A stretch of 64,000 nt of DNA, taken from NCBI GenBank assembly GCA_945862385.1, contig CAMAXV010000001.1, forward strand, positions 294,643-358,642, in the 5' to 3' direction. The position numbers and the translations under genes were made by a program. Within the stretch, counting starts at the first letter, position 1; each line of letters starts with the position of its first letter. A model generated the notes under the pieces. The model worked only from the letters and a program-made list of their open reading frames with translations. It did no database searches and was not told the origin of the DNA. This DNA comes from Chitinophaga pinensis. GTDB lineage: Bacteria; Bacteroidota; Bacteroidia; Chitinophagales; Chitinophagaceae. Below, piece after piece: positions 1 to 10,800 of this stretch.

Positions 1-2
1 GT

Positions 3-419
3 TCCGTGACCTTAAGAAGTCCGGTTATATCCGTGGCAACATCTACCGCAAAACGCGGCATCAATATTGCAGAGTTCGGCGGAAGGAAACTTGCTGTGGT
101 AGAGAACGGAACTTCTGGTACTTTGGAGTTTGACAAGATGAACCTCAAGAATATCACTGCATTTGAGGTGAACTATGCCATGCAGAAAGCTCCTGATTTC
201 GGATATACCATCAGCTGGTATGTTGATTCTCCCAATGGCACCAAGCTTGGAGAGCTAAAAATAGGAAAAGATGCAGACCTCAAAAACACGAAACTGATGG
301 TACCCCTTCAGCAGGTTCCGGACCAGCCATTCAAGCTTGTCATGAAAATGGAGAAGGCAGACAGTAAAGAGACGCAGTTTGTGGCTGTGACTTCCTTCAG
401 GCTTATTGCCGGAAAATAG
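3..419 (+). CDS. C-terminal fragment of a larger secreted protein (probable carbohydrate-binding-like tail)
   Basis: The frame is open from the first complete codon of the window, so the gene starts upstream and only about 138 C-terminal codons are visible; the in-frame GTG at 6 is unlikely to be the real start. The fragment is rich in beta-strand-like alternation and ends in a stretch of the kind seen at the C-termini of PQQ-type sugar dehydrogenase, cytochrome c and ThuA proteins of Bacteroidota, where it forms a CBM6-like jelly roll. That assignment is inference from overall style, since no catalytic motif is present. A perfect palindromic terminator follows 26 nt after the stop. Confidence 0.5.
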   Translation, partial: SVTLRSPVISVATSTAKRGINIAEFGGRKLAVVENGTSGTLEFDKMNLKNITAFEVNYAMQKAPDFGYTISWYVDSPNGTKLGELKIGKDADLKNTKLMVPLQQVPDQPFKLVMKMEKADSKETQFVAVTSFRLIAGK

Positions 420-444
420 AAGCATGGTTCAATCCATAAAAGAA

Positions 445-478
445 AAAATGGGGGGTCTCGATCGAGACCCCCCATTTT
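445..478. terminator. Bidirectional intrinsic terminator
   Basis: A perfect 34-bp palindrome has A4 on the left, a GC-rich core (six G, TCTCGATCGAGA, six C) and T4 on the right. It sits between the rightward fragment ending at 419 and the leftward operon ending at 589, so it can serve both strands. Confidence 0.85.
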
Positions 479-588
479 GTAATTAAAAATTTAATCGGAA
501 CGATAGCTGGATTTTTTGGTTAATTCACAGCAATCTTTGTATTCGAAAACCTGAGATAATATCAGGAAGCTGATTATTTCCGTTGACT

Positions 589-969
589 TCAATTTGTGGC
601 CGTCCTGCGTTTTTGGTTTAGCAGGTTGATAATTAAAAAGATAGCGATAATCAACAATCCCCCAAACTCCCGTGCATTTTCAATCCAGGGTTTGGTGGCT
701 TTCATACTCTGCACCAGGCTTTCTGCATCATGGTCACTGAACCAGGAAATGACACCGTCTTTTTTAAAAACCAGCGTGAATCCGTATATGATACAAGCCA
801 ATAAGATGCCCAGGTGTGAAATCCTGTCGTGTTTGCCAACAATGTTCATATAAGCCAGCAAGGCAGCTACGCCATATATGGTAATCCACACGTAAGGATC
901 AGGGTCATTGTATTGCAGGGCAGCGGAGATTACAAATAATCCCCCCATGATATAATTGAATATCTTCAT
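589..969 (-). CDS. TMEM220-like small membrane protein
   Basis: The 126-residue protein has four hydrophobic segments and the YNDPDPYVWI signature near residues 20-30, which is characteristic of the TMEM220 family (PF15071). The family has no established biochemical role. It starts 2 nt after the stop of the sugar isomerase-like gene (TGA GG ATG), so it is the last gene of a three-gene leftward operon with that gene and the thioredoxin-like gene. The C-terminus is basic and cytoplasmic by the positive-inside rule. Confidence 0.7.
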   Translation of the reverse strand: MKIFNYIMGGLFVISAALQYNDPDPYVWITIYGVAALLAYMNIVGKHDRISHLGILLACIIYGFTLVFKKDGVISWFSDHDAESLVQSMKATKPWIENAREFGGLLIIAIFLIINLLNQKRRTATN

Positions 970-971
970 CC

Positions 972-1862
972 TCAGAGCTTTTTAACCAGGTTAGACTGAA
1001 TAAAACCGATGCTTTGTTTGATGCTGTCGAATGGTGAACCCGGACAAACATCCTGTTCCACGAAGAAATGCTTCATGCCGGAGGTTTTAGCCTGACTGAA
1101 AATTGTTCCGAAGTCAATTACACCGTTACCCACTTCAGTGAAATTCTTTTTATCGGTATTATCCATGTCTTTGACATGCCAAAGGGCGATTCTACCTTTG
1201 TGTTTTTTAAACAGGTCAATTGGATTCTGGTTGGCACGAACAGCCCAGTAGAGATCCAGTTCAATTTTAACCATGTCCTTATCCGTTTCAGCTGTCAGGA
1301 TATCAAAGGGAAGTACACCTTGCTGAGCTTCGAATTCGAAGTCGTGGTTGTGGTAACATAGCTGGATCCCCGCTTTCTTGCAAGTTTCTGCGGCTTTACT
1401 CAGGTTAGCTGCTATTTTCTTGTAAGTATCGGCATCACCCCTTTCTTCAGGCATCAGGTAGGCAATAACCATGTATTGTTGACCGATTGCTGCAGCATCT
1501 TCAACGGCTTTTTCCCAGCCATGCAGCAATGTTCCCGGTATTTGTTTGTTACCGAAATTACCATACATATAATGACCTGATGGCGCAGTCATACCCAGAT
1601 CAGCCAGCACTGATTTGTATTCGGAGGCAGACATACCAAAGAATTTTCCGTTATATCCGAAATTTTCTACCTCACCAAAACCCATGCTGGCCACTTTTTT
1701 CAGTGTACCCAGTGCATCTTTACCTATTTCATTCCTGACAGTATAAAGTTGAACGCCAACTTTTTTGTTTTTGACATCAGCTAGGGCAAATGCATCGTTC
1801 ATGACCAGGGAACCTGCCGATACCCATGCCATTTGTTTGAGGAGGTTTCTTCTCGTTATCAT
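972..1862 (-). CDS. Tat-exported sugar phosphate isomerase/epimerase-like TIM-barrel protein
   Basis: This 296-residue protein begins with a twin-arginine signal (ITRRNLLKQM followed by a hydrophobic stretch), so export to the periplasm is predicted. The body matches the xylose isomerase-like TIM barrel (AP endonuclease family 2). Candidate metal ligands appear in order: CYHNHDFEF, ELDLYW, WHVKDMD and FVEQD. Relatives in Bacteroidota often accompany DUF1080 (3-keto-disaccharide hydrolase) genes in sugar oxidation and epimerisation loci, and one such gene lies at 24.8 kb here. The substrate cannot be named. It lies 13 nt downstream of the thioredoxin-like gene and 2 nt upstream of the TMEM220-like gene. 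Confidence 0.8.
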   Translation of the reverse strand: MITRRNLLKQMAWVSAGSLVMNDAFALADVKNKKVGVQLYTVRNEIGKDALGTLKKVASMGFGEVENFGYNGKFFGMSASEYKSVLADLGMTAPSGHYMYGNFGNKQIPGTLLHGWEKAVEDAAAIGQQYMVIAYLMPEERGDADTYKKIAANLSKAAETCKKAGIQLCYHNHDFEFEAQQGVLPFDILTAETDKDMVKIELDLYWAVRANQNPIDLFKKHKGRIALWHVKDMDNTDKKNFTEVGNGVIDFGTIFSQAKTSGMKHFFVEQDVCPGSPFDSIKQSIGFIQSNLVKKL

Positions 1863-1875
1863 GTTGGTTTAATTT

Positions 1876-2358
1876 TTATTTTCCGCTTATCTTATTCAAT
1901 ATCACAGCAATATCTTTTTCTTCATCGCTGTATATCATCAATTTTCTGTTTTCGTCAAACAGGAACATGGATGGATATTTCCGGGGAAGGAATTTTGCAA
2001 TAAACTGATTGTACTTGTCTGAAAGTATGGTTGTGTTTTTGCGGACAGAGATTTTCGGACCATATTTTTTCAGGAAAGGGTCAACCTGAGCTTTAGCGTC
2101 TCTGGTTACCAGAACAATATTCAGGTTATTGAGCATTTTTTCCTTGCTGTTGTATTCAGTGATGGCTTCCATGCAGTGAGAACATTCTGTATCAAAAAAG
2201 ACGATCAGCGATTTTTGAGCCGGAACAAGGTTGGCAGGCTTAAAATCAGCACCATTATCCATTCTAGAGAATGTAAAGTCGGGGATTGATTTAACCTGGC
2301 TTTTTAATTCGGAAAAGCTCAATCCCAGCACTGCAAGTGTAATCAGTAGTTTTTTCAT
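1876..2358 (-). CDS. Periplasmic thioredoxin-like redoxin
   Basis: The 160-residue protein has an N-terminal hydrophobic signal segment and a thioredoxin fold with an active-site CSHC at C59 and C62 in the context FFDTECSHC. A candidate cis-proline lies in KYPSMFLFD. The spacing and the acidic ECSHC context resemble TlpA/AhpC-TSA redoxins rather than classic thioredoxin. It is probably extracytoplasmic and acts in disulfide reduction. As first gene of the leftward trio it is followed after 13 nt by the sugar isomerase-like gene. Confidence 0.75.
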   Translation of the reverse strand: MKKLLITLAVLGLSFSELKSQVKSIPDFTFSRMDNGADFKPANLVPAQKSLIVFFDTECSHCMEAITEYNSKEKMLNNLNIVLVTRDAKAQVDPFLKKYGPKISVRKNTTILSDKYNQFIAKFLPRKYPSMFLFDENRKLMIYSDEEKDIAVILNKISGK

Positions 2359-2685
2359 GATCTGATATTAATATAATCACCTGCATAATAATGATTTTTC
2401 CTCAAGCAGACGTAACAATCCCATGATTTGCAATTTTTTTATAAATATTTGCGTGATTATGCAGCGTTTCAGGAATTACACTTGTCTTTGCCATGCGGAC
2501 ATTACAGGTTCATTTATATAAAAAGTAGAATTAATATTTAATTTTTTTTCAACAAATTGTTAAATTTCAAAATCAAAATTATATTTTAGTCCCCCGAATC
2601 CTAAATGCACCATCAATTTTTAGTTAAAAACAATACAAAAACTTTCAATAGTCAATTTCCATTTTTAATCAAAAACAACAAATGC
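2359..2685. other. Divergent intergenic region, 327 bp, AT-rich
   Basis: This region separates the leftward thioredoxin-like gene from susC. It holds a candidate susC promoter (2557-2587) and a 20-codon ORF at 2459-2521 that is discussed as a finding only. No riboswitch, FecI/FecR pair or HTCS-type regulator gene adjoins the pair in this window. No convincing -7 element was found for the leftward operon. Confidence 0.6.
2557..2587 (+). promoter_or_regulatory. Candidate susC promoter
   Basis: TTG at 2557-2559 and TATATTTT at 2580-2587 are separated by 20 nt, close to the Bacteroidota -33/-7 layout, although the last base of TAnnTTTG is T rather than G. It would give a leader of roughly 95 nt before the ATG at 2686. 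Confidence 0.3.
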
Positions 2686-5600
2686 ATGAAACGAATGCTT
2701 GCTAATTCGGTAAAGGCTGGTCTCCTGACAGTCTTCTTCGGCCTGTTGGTGACTGCATCCTTTGCGCAGCGTAAAGTTACCGGTAAGGTTACCGGCGGCG
2801 ACACTGGCGGAGGATTATCTGGTGCCACAGTAAAAGTAAAAGGATCATCTACTGCGGTTACAACCGGAGCAGATGGAACTTATTCCATTTCGGTAGCCAA
2901 CAACAATGCCACTCTTGAGGTGTCTTTTGTAGGTTATGAAACATCAGACGTAAAGGTTGGTTCACTTTCCAGCCTCAATGTAATCCTTACTGCTTCTACC
3001 AGTGCATTGCAGACGGTAGTTGTAACAGGTTATGGTTCCCAGGAGCGCAGAAGCATTACTGGATCAGTTGCTGTGGTTGATACCAAAGAGATGACCAAGT
3101 TTGCTGCTTCCAACATTGCCGATCAGCTTCAGGGCAAGGTTCCCGGTGTTCAGATGTCTACTTCCGGTGATCCCGGTTCAGCGGCATTCGTTCGTATCCG
3201 TGGAATTGGTACCATCAATAACAACGAACCTTTGTATGTAATTGATGGAGTTCCTGTTCAGAACGAATCAAACATCAACTTCCTCAATCCGAATGACATT
3301 GAGTCTATTCAGGTCCTGAAAGATGCGGCTTCTGCTTCCATTTACGGATCCAGGGCAGCAAATGGTGTAATCGTTATTACAACTAAGAAAGGTAAGAGTG
3401 GTTCTTCAAAACTCTCTGTAGACATGTTCTATGGTTCACAGGCACCTTCTAAGATTCCTGAGACACTTAGTCCGCTTGAATTCCTTGAAGTACAGCAGAA
3501 GCTTGCTGCTGGTCAGGGCATTCCTTTCACCTCTAACATTTATATCAACCAGGGCGGTTCCTGGAAACTTCCTGATTATGCAGTTCGTGGCATTGGTGGT
3601 TTCCTGGCCGGTGATCCTGCAGTTGATCCAGCTAAGTATTTCCTGAATACAGACCCGGTTGGTCGTGGTGTAGGTGACTACCTCATCCTCAAAACCAATC
3701 CTGCTGGTACAAACTGGTTCAAGGAAGTATTCAAGCCAGCTGCTATGAAGAACTACCAGGTTTCTGCTTCAGGTGGTTCAGACAAGGGCAACTACTTCTT
3801 CTCTGGTAACGTTTATGACCACCAGGGTATCATGATTGGTAATGACTACCGTCGTTATCAGGCTCGTGTAAACACAAACTACAACATTGGAAAGCGTATC
3901 AGGGTAGGTGAAAACCTCAACGTTGCTTACCAGACCACACGTGCGTCAATAGGAAACCCCAATGAAGGTTCACCTTTGATTGGTACTTACGGTATGCCAC
4001 AGCTTGTTCCTGTTTATGACATCCAGGGTAACTATGCTTCACCTGCCAACTTCAACTCTAACGTAGGCAATCCAGTTTCTCAGCAGATGAGGAGCAGGGA
4101 CAATAACTTCGGACATAGCTTCCGTGTAACCGGTTCTGCTTTTGCTGAAGTTGACCTGACTGATTACCTGACTTGGAAATCATCTTATGGTATCGACTAC
4201 AACAGTGGTCCTGGCCAGGGTTATGGAACAAGGGCTTATGAGGCTACTGAAGGTAATACCAACCCCAACTCACTCAGCAATTCTTATTTCCTGAACAGGA
4301 ACTGGGTAACTTTCCATACACTCAGCTTCAAAAAGAGCTTTGGTGATCACAGGGTAAGTGCATTGGGTGGTTATGAGTCAAAACAGACTTATTATGAAGG
4401 TTTCAGTGCCCGTGGTTCTGAGCTGGCATTCGACAATTTCAACTATCGTTTGCTCCAGAATGTAAATCCTGCTACATACAACATCAGCAGCTACCGTGGT
4501 GAACACAATGTAGTTTCACAGTTCGTGCAGGGTTCTTATTCTTATAATGACAAATACCTGCTCTCTGGTACTGTTCGCCGTGACGGTTCTTCCCGTTTTA
4601 TTGAGAATAAATATGGTATCTTCCCTTCAGGAAGTATCGGCTGGAGAATCTCTAAGGAAAGCTTCATGGATAATGTAAGCTTCATCAACGACCTGAAACT
4701 TCGTGCATCTTATGGTGTACTCGGTAACAATGAGGTAGGTGGTGACTATCCTGGTTATTCCAACTTCGGAACTGGTGTTGACGTTTCTAACTATGACCTT
4801 AACGGAACTGGTAACAGGACTGTAACAGGTTTTGAACAAAGTTCAACTGGTAACCCATTGTTGAAATGGGAGAGCACTGCAGTAACCAACATTGGTTTTG
4901 ATGCGGTTCTTTCTGGTGGTTGGAACGTAATGCTCGAGTGGTACAAGCGTGATACCCGCGACATGATCTACAATGTGGAATTGCCATTGGAGCTCGGTGC
5001 GGTAGGTCGTCAGGCTCAAAACATCGGACAAATGACCAACACTGGTTTTGATTTCGCAGTTGGATACAGCAAGCGCGTAAACCGCGACTTCAACTTCAAT
5101 GTGAATGTAACCGGTTCTACAGTTAAGAACGAGGTTGTTAAGCTTGAAGCCAACAGCAATACCTTCATCCGCTCTGGTGGTTCAAGGATTGGTGATATCA
5201 CTTACACCAAGGCTGGTCTGCCAATCTCACAGTTCTATGGATACGTTCAGGAAGGACTTTGGAAATCTCAGGCAGATATAGACAAAGTATTGTTTACAGA
5301 CAAGGGTGATGCTAAAGTTGGTCGTTTCCGTTATGCTGACCTGAATAAGGATGGCAAAATCGACAACAACGACGAGACTTACCTTGGAAGCCCGCTTCCA
5401 ACCTTGATTCTCGGTCTTAACCTGACTGCTAACTACAAGAACTGGGATTTCACTGCCTATATCAGTGGAACCTATGGTCAGAAGCTCTTCAACTTCGTGA
5501 AGTACTTCACACACTTCAATGCCTTCCAGCGTAGCCGCAGCAAAGACTTCCTTTACGAGGCAGGAAAAACACTTCCAGTTCTTGACGGTGGTGACAACTA

Positions 5601-5901
5601 CAGCTCTCAAAGGAACAGCTATTATGTTGAAGATGGTTCTTTCACACGTCTGAGAAATCTTCAGGTTGGTTATTCACTGGATGCCAACTCACTGAAGAAA
5701 CTCGGCCTTGGAAGGTTGAGGGTTTACCTGCAAGCGCAGAACCTTTTCACCATCACCAAGTACTCCGGATTAGATCCTGATGTAACCATCTCTAACATTA
5801 CAGAAGGTTTCAACAGCCAGCGTGACCTGTCAATTGGTGTAGACAACGGTCGTTATCCATTGCCAAGAACAGTTCTCGTAGGTGTAAATCTTGAGTTCTA
5901 A
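2686..5901 (+). CDS. SusC/RagA-family TonB-linked outer membrane protein
   Basis: The ATG at 2686 is chosen because it opens a signal peptide (MKRMLANSVKAG to SFAQ); the upstream in-frame ATG at 2605 would only add a polar Asn/Lys-rich stretch. The mature protein, about 1,050 residues, has a carboxypeptidase-regulatory-like domain (about 30-110), a plug beginning TVVVTGYG with the SusC-type LQGKVPGVQ, IRGIGTINNNEPLYVIDGVP and GVIVITTKKGK signatures, and a beta-barrel ending in an aromatic NLEF. It imports an unidentified polymer fragment or glycan across the outer membrane with the SusD partner 99 nt downstream. Codon use is strongly biased to GGT, CGT and AAC, as in highly expressed genes. 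Confidence 0.95.
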   Translation: MKRMLANSVKAGLLTVFFGLLVTASFAQRKVTGKVTGGDTGGGLSGATVKVKGSSTAVTTGADGTYSISVANNNATLEVSFVGYETSDVKVGSLSSLNVILTASTSALQTVVVTGYGSQERRSITGSVAVVDTKEMTKFAASNIADQLQGKVPGVQMSTSGDPGSAAFVRIRGIGTINNNEPLYVIDGVPVQNESNINFLNPNDIESIQVLKDAASASIYGSRAANGVIVITTKKGKSGSSKLSVDMFYGSQAPSKIPETLSPLEFLEVQQKLAAGQGIPFTSNIYINQGGSWKLPDYAVRGIGGFLAGDPAVDPAKYFLNTDPVGRGVGDYLILKTNPAGTNWFKEVFKPAAMKNYQVSASGGSDKGNYFFSGNVYDHQGIMIGNDYRRYQARVNTNYNIGKRIRVGENLNVAYQTTRASIGNPNEGSPLIGTYGMPQLVPVYDIQGNYASPANFNSNVGNPVSQQMRSRDNNFGHSFRVTGSAFAEVDLTDYLTWKSSYGIDYNSGPGQGYGTRAYEATEGNTNPNSLSNSYFLNRNWVTFHTLSFKKSFGDHRVSALGGYESKQTYYEGFSARGSELAFDNFNYRLLQNVNPATYNISSYRGEHNVVSQFVQGSYSYNDKYLLSGTVRRDGSSRFIENKYGIFPSGSIGWRISKESFMDNVSFINDLKLRASYGVLGNNEVGGDYPGYSNFGTGVDVSNYDLNGTGNRTVTGFEQSSTGNPLLKWESTAVTNIGFDAVLSGGWNVMLEWYKRDTRDMIYNVELPLELGAVGRQAQNIGQMTNTGFDFAVGYSKRVNRDFNFNVNVTGSTVKNEVVKLEANSNTFIRSGGSRIGDITYTKAGLPISQFYGYVQEGLWKSQADIDKVLFTDKGDAKVGRFRYADLNKDGKIDNNDETYLGSPLPTLILGLNLTANYKNWDFTAYISGTYGQKLFNFVKYFTHFNAFQRSRSKDFLYEAGKTLPVLDGGDNYSSQRNSYYVEDGSFTRLRNLQVGYSLDANSLKKLGLGRLRVYLQAQNLFTITKYSGLDPDVTISNITEGFNSQRDLSIGVDNGRYPLPRTVLVGVNLEF

Positions 5902-6000
5902 AAAGATAAAATGCTTAAACAATAATTTGATTCATTGAAAAAGCATTATAATTTCAGTGTCCGGATTATTTAAAAGCAGAAAAGTTTAAAAACTAATACA

Positions 6001-7713
6001 ATGAGAAAAAATATCATGCAAAAAGTGGCAATGCTCGCCGTTCTGGCCATTGTCGTCTACAGTTGCGCAAAAGATTTTCTTGAAACACAGCCATATGGCA
6101 GTGTAAACAATGAACTTCTTGCAACTTCAGAGAAGGGTGCAAATGCACTCTTAATCGCAGCATATTCCAACCTGGATGGATTTTCAGGATGGGATAACGG
6201 AACTCCATGGGGAGGCGCAGCTTCCAACTGGACATTCGGTAGCATCGCAGGTGGTGATGCCTATAAAGGATCAGAAGCTGGTGACCAGCCAGATATCACG
6301 CCACTTGAGCGTCACAGTGTTGATGCGAACAACCCTTACCTGGAAGGAAAATGGAGAAACTATTATGACGGTATTTCCCGTTGTAACCAAACCATTGTAG
6401 CTTTCACTAAGCTCGAAGGTATCTCTGCCAGCCAAAAAGCTACACGTATTGCAGAAGCTAAGTTTCTGCGTGCCTGGATGCATTATGACCTCTGGAGGGT
6501 ATTCCGCAATGTTCCTTTCATTGACGAAACACTCACTGATGTTCGTATTGGTAACAGCGCAGATATCGTAGCCAAAGTTCAGGCTGACCTTACTGCAGCT
6601 ATTGCTAATCTTCCTGTTAGCCAGCCAGAAGCTGGTCGCGTTACCAAAGGTGCAGCACAGTCTGTACTGGGAATGACCTACATGTGGCAGAAGAAATATG
6701 CAGAAGCTAAAACTCAGTTTGACGCTGTAATTAGCTCTGGTCGCTATGCACTCAATGTTAAATATTCTGATAACTTCAATGCAAGTGTAAGGAATACCAA
6801 AGAAGGTATCCTTGAAGTACAGATGGCTGTTAATACAGGTGGCGGTGATGCAGGTAATGTAGGTGACGTTCTGAACTTCCCTTACAATGGTGGTCCTGCA
6901 GGTTGCTGCGGGTTCCATCAGCCTTCACAGGATCTTGTTAACTCATTCCAGGTTGACGCCAATGGTCTTCCCCTGTTGGATACCTATAGCAACCAGGATG
7001 TTACCAATGATGATGGTCTGAAGTCTGAAGCAGCTTTCACTCCACATGCTGGTCCGCTTGATCCACGTATCGACAGGACTGTTGGTCGCCGTGGTTTGCC
7101 ATACCTTGACTGGGGTAAGCATCCAGGTTCTATCTGGATCCGTGACCAGGCCTATGGTGGTCCATATGCGCCAATTAAGAATGTTCACGCTAAGTCTCAG
7201 GTTGCTGAAGTTACACATGCTTCAGGCTGGACTTCAGGTTATAACTCAAACAACCTCAAGCTTATCCGTTTGTCTGATATCATGCTCCAATTGGCTGAAG
7301 CAGAAGTTGAATTAGGTAATTTGGAGCGTGCAAGGGCTCTTGTTAACCAAATCCGCCAGCGTGCAGCTAATCCGGCTGACTTCGTAATGGACGGGGCTAA
7401 TCCTGCAGCAAACTACAAGGTTAGTGTTTACTCTGCACCATGGACTGACAAAGCCGTTGCTACTAAAGCAGTACGTTTTGAGCGTCGCATTGAACTGGGT
7501 ATGGAAGGACATCGCTTCTTTGACCTGGTAAGATGGGGTGTAGCAGCAGCTACTAAGAATGCTTATTTTGCTAAGGAAAAAGCGAAGCGTACTTACCTGA
7601 ATGGTGCAAGCTTCACTGCCGGTAAGAGTGAAATCTTCCCTCTTCCTGCAAAAGCAATCACACAAAGTGCTAAGGACGGTAGCCCTACCCTTAAGCAAAA
7701 TCCTGGTTACTAA
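6001..7713 (+). CDS. RagB/SusD-family nutrient-binding lipoprotein
   Basis: This 570-residue protein has a lipoprotein signal ending YSCAKD (C22), so it is anchored to the outer membrane. It shows the usual SusD order: a TPR-like helical region with EAKFLRAWMHYDLWR, the QKKYAEAKTQFDAVI helix, and the C-terminal VRFERRIELGMEGHRFFDLVRWG signature, ending FPLPAKAI to NPGY. It forms the lid over SusC and captures ligand. No glycoside hydrolase accompanies the pair, so the substrate cannot be predicted. A strong terminator follows at 7737. Confidence 0.95.
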   Translation: MRKNIMQKVAMLAVLAIVVYSCAKDFLETQPYGSVNNELLATSEKGANALLIAAYSNLDGFSGWDNGTPWGGAASNWTFGSIAGGDAYKGSEAGDQPDITPLERHSVDANNPYLEGKWRNYYDGISRCNQTIVAFTKLEGISASQKATRIAEAKFLRAWMHYDLWRVFRNVPFIDETLTDVRIGNSADIVAKVQADLTAAIANLPVSQPEAGRVTKGAAQSVLGMTYMWQKKYAEAKTQFDAVISSGRYALNVKYSDNFNASVRNTKEGILEVQMAVNTGGGDAGNVGDVLNFPYNGGPAGCCGFHQPSQDLVNSFQVDANGLPLLDTYSNQDVTNDDGLKSEAAFTPHAGPLDPRIDRTVGRRGLPYLDWGKHPGSIWIRDQAYGGPYAPIKNVHAKSQVAEVTHASGWTSGYNSNNLKLIRLSDIMLQLAEAEVELGNLERARALVNQIRQRAANPADFVMDGANPAANYKVSVYSAPWTDKAVATKAVRFERRIELGMEGHRFFDLVRWGVAAATKNAYFAKEKAKRTYLNGASFTAGKSEIFPLPAKAITQSAKDGSPTLKQNPGY

Positions 7714-7736
7714 TCTGATTATGTAATACAACAAAA

Positions 7737-7768
7737 GGCTGCACCAATTTATGGTGCGGCCTTTTTTT
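7737..7768 (+). terminator. Intrinsic terminator after susD
   Basis: A 10-bp stem (GGCTGCACCA pairing with TGGTGCGGCC, one G-U pair) with a 5-nt loop is followed by seven T. It should end most susCD transcripts before the VCBS gene. Confidence 0.85.
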
Positions 7769-7840
7769 ATAACATGTAGAATCAGCAGAGATTAAAAAAG
7801 GTTTAATTTTAAGTTCATCAAGACCATAGTGTTGTTTGTT

Positions 7841-10800
7841 ATGAAGTCATTTCATTTTTCTATCCTTTCTGTTTTATTTATTTTGGGGTGCGGTCGTGAA
7901 AAACATCTTTTTGAACGCATAGCTGCAGAAAAATCAGGGATTACGTTCAATAACAGGATCACCATTAACGACAGCATCAACATCCTGGACAATGAATTCA
8001 CCTACAATGGTGGAGGAGTTGCAGTTGGTGATCTTAATGGAGACGGCTTACAGGACGCTTATTTTTGCGGCAATCAGGTTGAAAACAAATTTTACCTCAA
8101 CAGAGGAAACCTGAAATTTGAAGATGTAACCACAAAGGCAGGTGTTCAAAAGTATAAAGGACAATGGTCATCTGGTGTAACTATCGTGGATATCAATCAG
8201 GATGGTTTACAGGATATTTATGTATGTAATACCATGATTGAAGACAGCATCATGTTGCGCGACAATCTTTTCATCAATCAGGGAAATAACAGTGAAGGTA
8301 TTCCAACTTTCAGGGAAATGGGGGCAGATTATGGCATTCTTGATGACACACACAATTCAATTTCAACTTTCTTTGATTACGATAATGATGGTGACCTTGA
8401 TATATTTGTTGCAGTCAACTTTATCGACATGCAATATCCGAATCAATTTATCACCCGTTTTCCCGATGGCAAATCACTTACAAGAGATCTGCTTTACAGA
8501 AATGATTTTGACTCCGTAAAAGGACATCCTGTTTTCAAAGACGTATCGCTGGAAGCAGGCATAGTTTGGGGCGGATACAGCCACTCTGCATTGATTCATG
8601 ATTTCAATCAGGATGGCTATGAGGATATTTTTGTTGCCAATGATTATCTCTCCAACGACCTATTATATATCAACAACAAGAACGGTACTTTTACCAATCA
8701 GGTTGCAGGTGTATTTAAGCATCAGTCATACTCTTCCATGGGAAGCGACGTTGCAGATATCAACAATGACGGCCACGGAGATTTATTTACAGTGGAAATG
8801 CTTCCGCAGGATAATAAGCGGAAGAAGGTGAATATGAATGCCAATAACTACAACCACTACCTGTTCACCGAGCAATATAAATATGAGTATCAGTTTGTTC
8901 GCAATGCTTTTCAGGTCTATCAGGGTATAAATCCTGAAACGAAGCTACCCCTTTACAGTGATTTTGCTTTCATGGCTGGTGTAGAGGCAACTGATTGGAG
9001 CTGGTCTCCACTTTTTGCTGATTTTGACAATGATGGTTACAGGGATTTGCTTATCACAAATGGTTTTCCCAAAGATATTATTGACCATGACTTTGGCGCA
9101 TTCAGGAAAAGTATCAGCAGCAGTCTCATTACCAGAAAGGAATTACTCGATATGATTCCTGAAGTTAAAATCCCCAATTTTATCTATAAAAACAATGGTA
9201 ATCTGACTTTTACAGATAAGTCTAAAGAGTGGGGAATCAGTTTGCCGAGTTTCACCAATGGAACAGCCTATGCAGATCTTGACAATGACGGAGATCTTGA
9301 TATCCTTACAAATAATATTGACGATCCGGCTTTTTTATTTGAAAACACATTGTACAAGCCAAAGCAAAAAGATATAGCCACACATTTTCTGCGTATTAAA
9401 CTAAACGGTTCCAAGTTAAACCTAAATGGTTTTGGTACACGTGTCACCGTCTGGCATGCTAACAGTAAGCAGGTTGCTGAAAGCCAATGTGTAAGAGGTT
9501 ATCTCTCCACTTCTGAACCGTTCCTTCATTTTGGGCTTGGTGCAAATACATTTATTGATTCCATCCGGGTTGAATGGCAGGATGGCAGGGTACAGGTTAT
9601 TGGAAAACAAAATGCAGATCAGACTATCGTTGTTGATTATAATAATTCGAAGCTTGTTGAGGGTATAACCCAGATGCCAATTTCAACATGGGTAAAGCCG
9701 GTTGACCCGTTAACGCTTGGAATTGATTACGTTTATGAAGAAAATGACTTCATTGATTTCAATTTGCAAAAAACTTTGCCTCATAAATTTTCACAGTATG
9801 GTCCGGCCATTGCAGTAGGTGATGTCAATGGTGATCAATTAGATGATGTTGTACTTTCCAGTTCCAGTCGGTTTCAGGGACCGGTTCTTCTTATCCAGCA
9901 AACTGGTGGACGTTTTAAAAAGACGGTATTAAAATTAAAAAATTCAGAACTGCTGAAAGAGGAGGATATGGGTTTATTACTCTTCGATGCAGATCAGGAT
10001 GGCGATAATGATTTGTATATCGTGCGCGGCAGTTACCAGCATGATGAAGGTTCATCACTCTATAAGGATATTCTTTGTGAGAACGACGGTAAAGGAAACT
10101 TTGCCATTGTCACCTCTGCTATTCCTGCCGGAGCAGCATCCGGACAAAATATCAAAGCTGCTGATTTTGACAGAGACGGAGATCTGGATTTATTTGTAGG
10201 TGGCAGGGTTAAACCGAAAGCCTATCCACTGCCTGGTGAATCTTTTTTACTAAGGAATGACTCCAAGCCAGGAAAGTTACAGTTTACCGATGTGAGCGAG
10301 CAATGGTTAAATGGATTGAAGCATATAGGTATGGTAAGTGATGCGTTATGGACAGATTTCGATAATGACCAGCAAATTGACCTTATACTTGCCTGTGAAT
10401 GGAGTCCGCTTATTTTTCTAAAAAATACGGGTAAAAGCTTCCAACGTATTCAATCACCTGAAATAGATGCTGCTTCAGGTTGGTGGAACAGCTTGGCTGC
10501 AGCAGATTTTGATCTAGATGGTGACATGGATTATGTGGCAGGTAATTTCGGACTAAATCAGTATTTCAAATGTTCCTCTAATGAACCGCTCCGGATTTAC
10601 AGCAAGGACTTTGACCAAAATGGTTCTTATGATGCGTTTATATCCTGCTATTTTCCAGATTCTTCAGGCAAGAGAAACGAATATTTTTATCATTCTAAAG
10701 ATGATATGCAGAAACAACTGATTTTGATCAGGAAAAAATTCGAAAATTATGCCGATTTTGGTCGCGCTACTGTGAGTGACGTATTTACCAGTGAGGAAAT

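Noticed and set aside
431..486. Short ORF running through the first terminator
   Set aside because: Its sequence is dictated by the palindrome; no promoter precedes it.
6271..6918. A 215-codon open frame antisense to susD
   Set aside because: Shadow of a strongly biased, highly expressed gene; the product is Cys-rich and of no family.
2686..7713. Classical polysaccharide utilisation locus
   Set aside because: SusC and SusD are present, but there is no glycoside hydrolase, lyase, HTCS or sigma/anti-sigma pair within the window.
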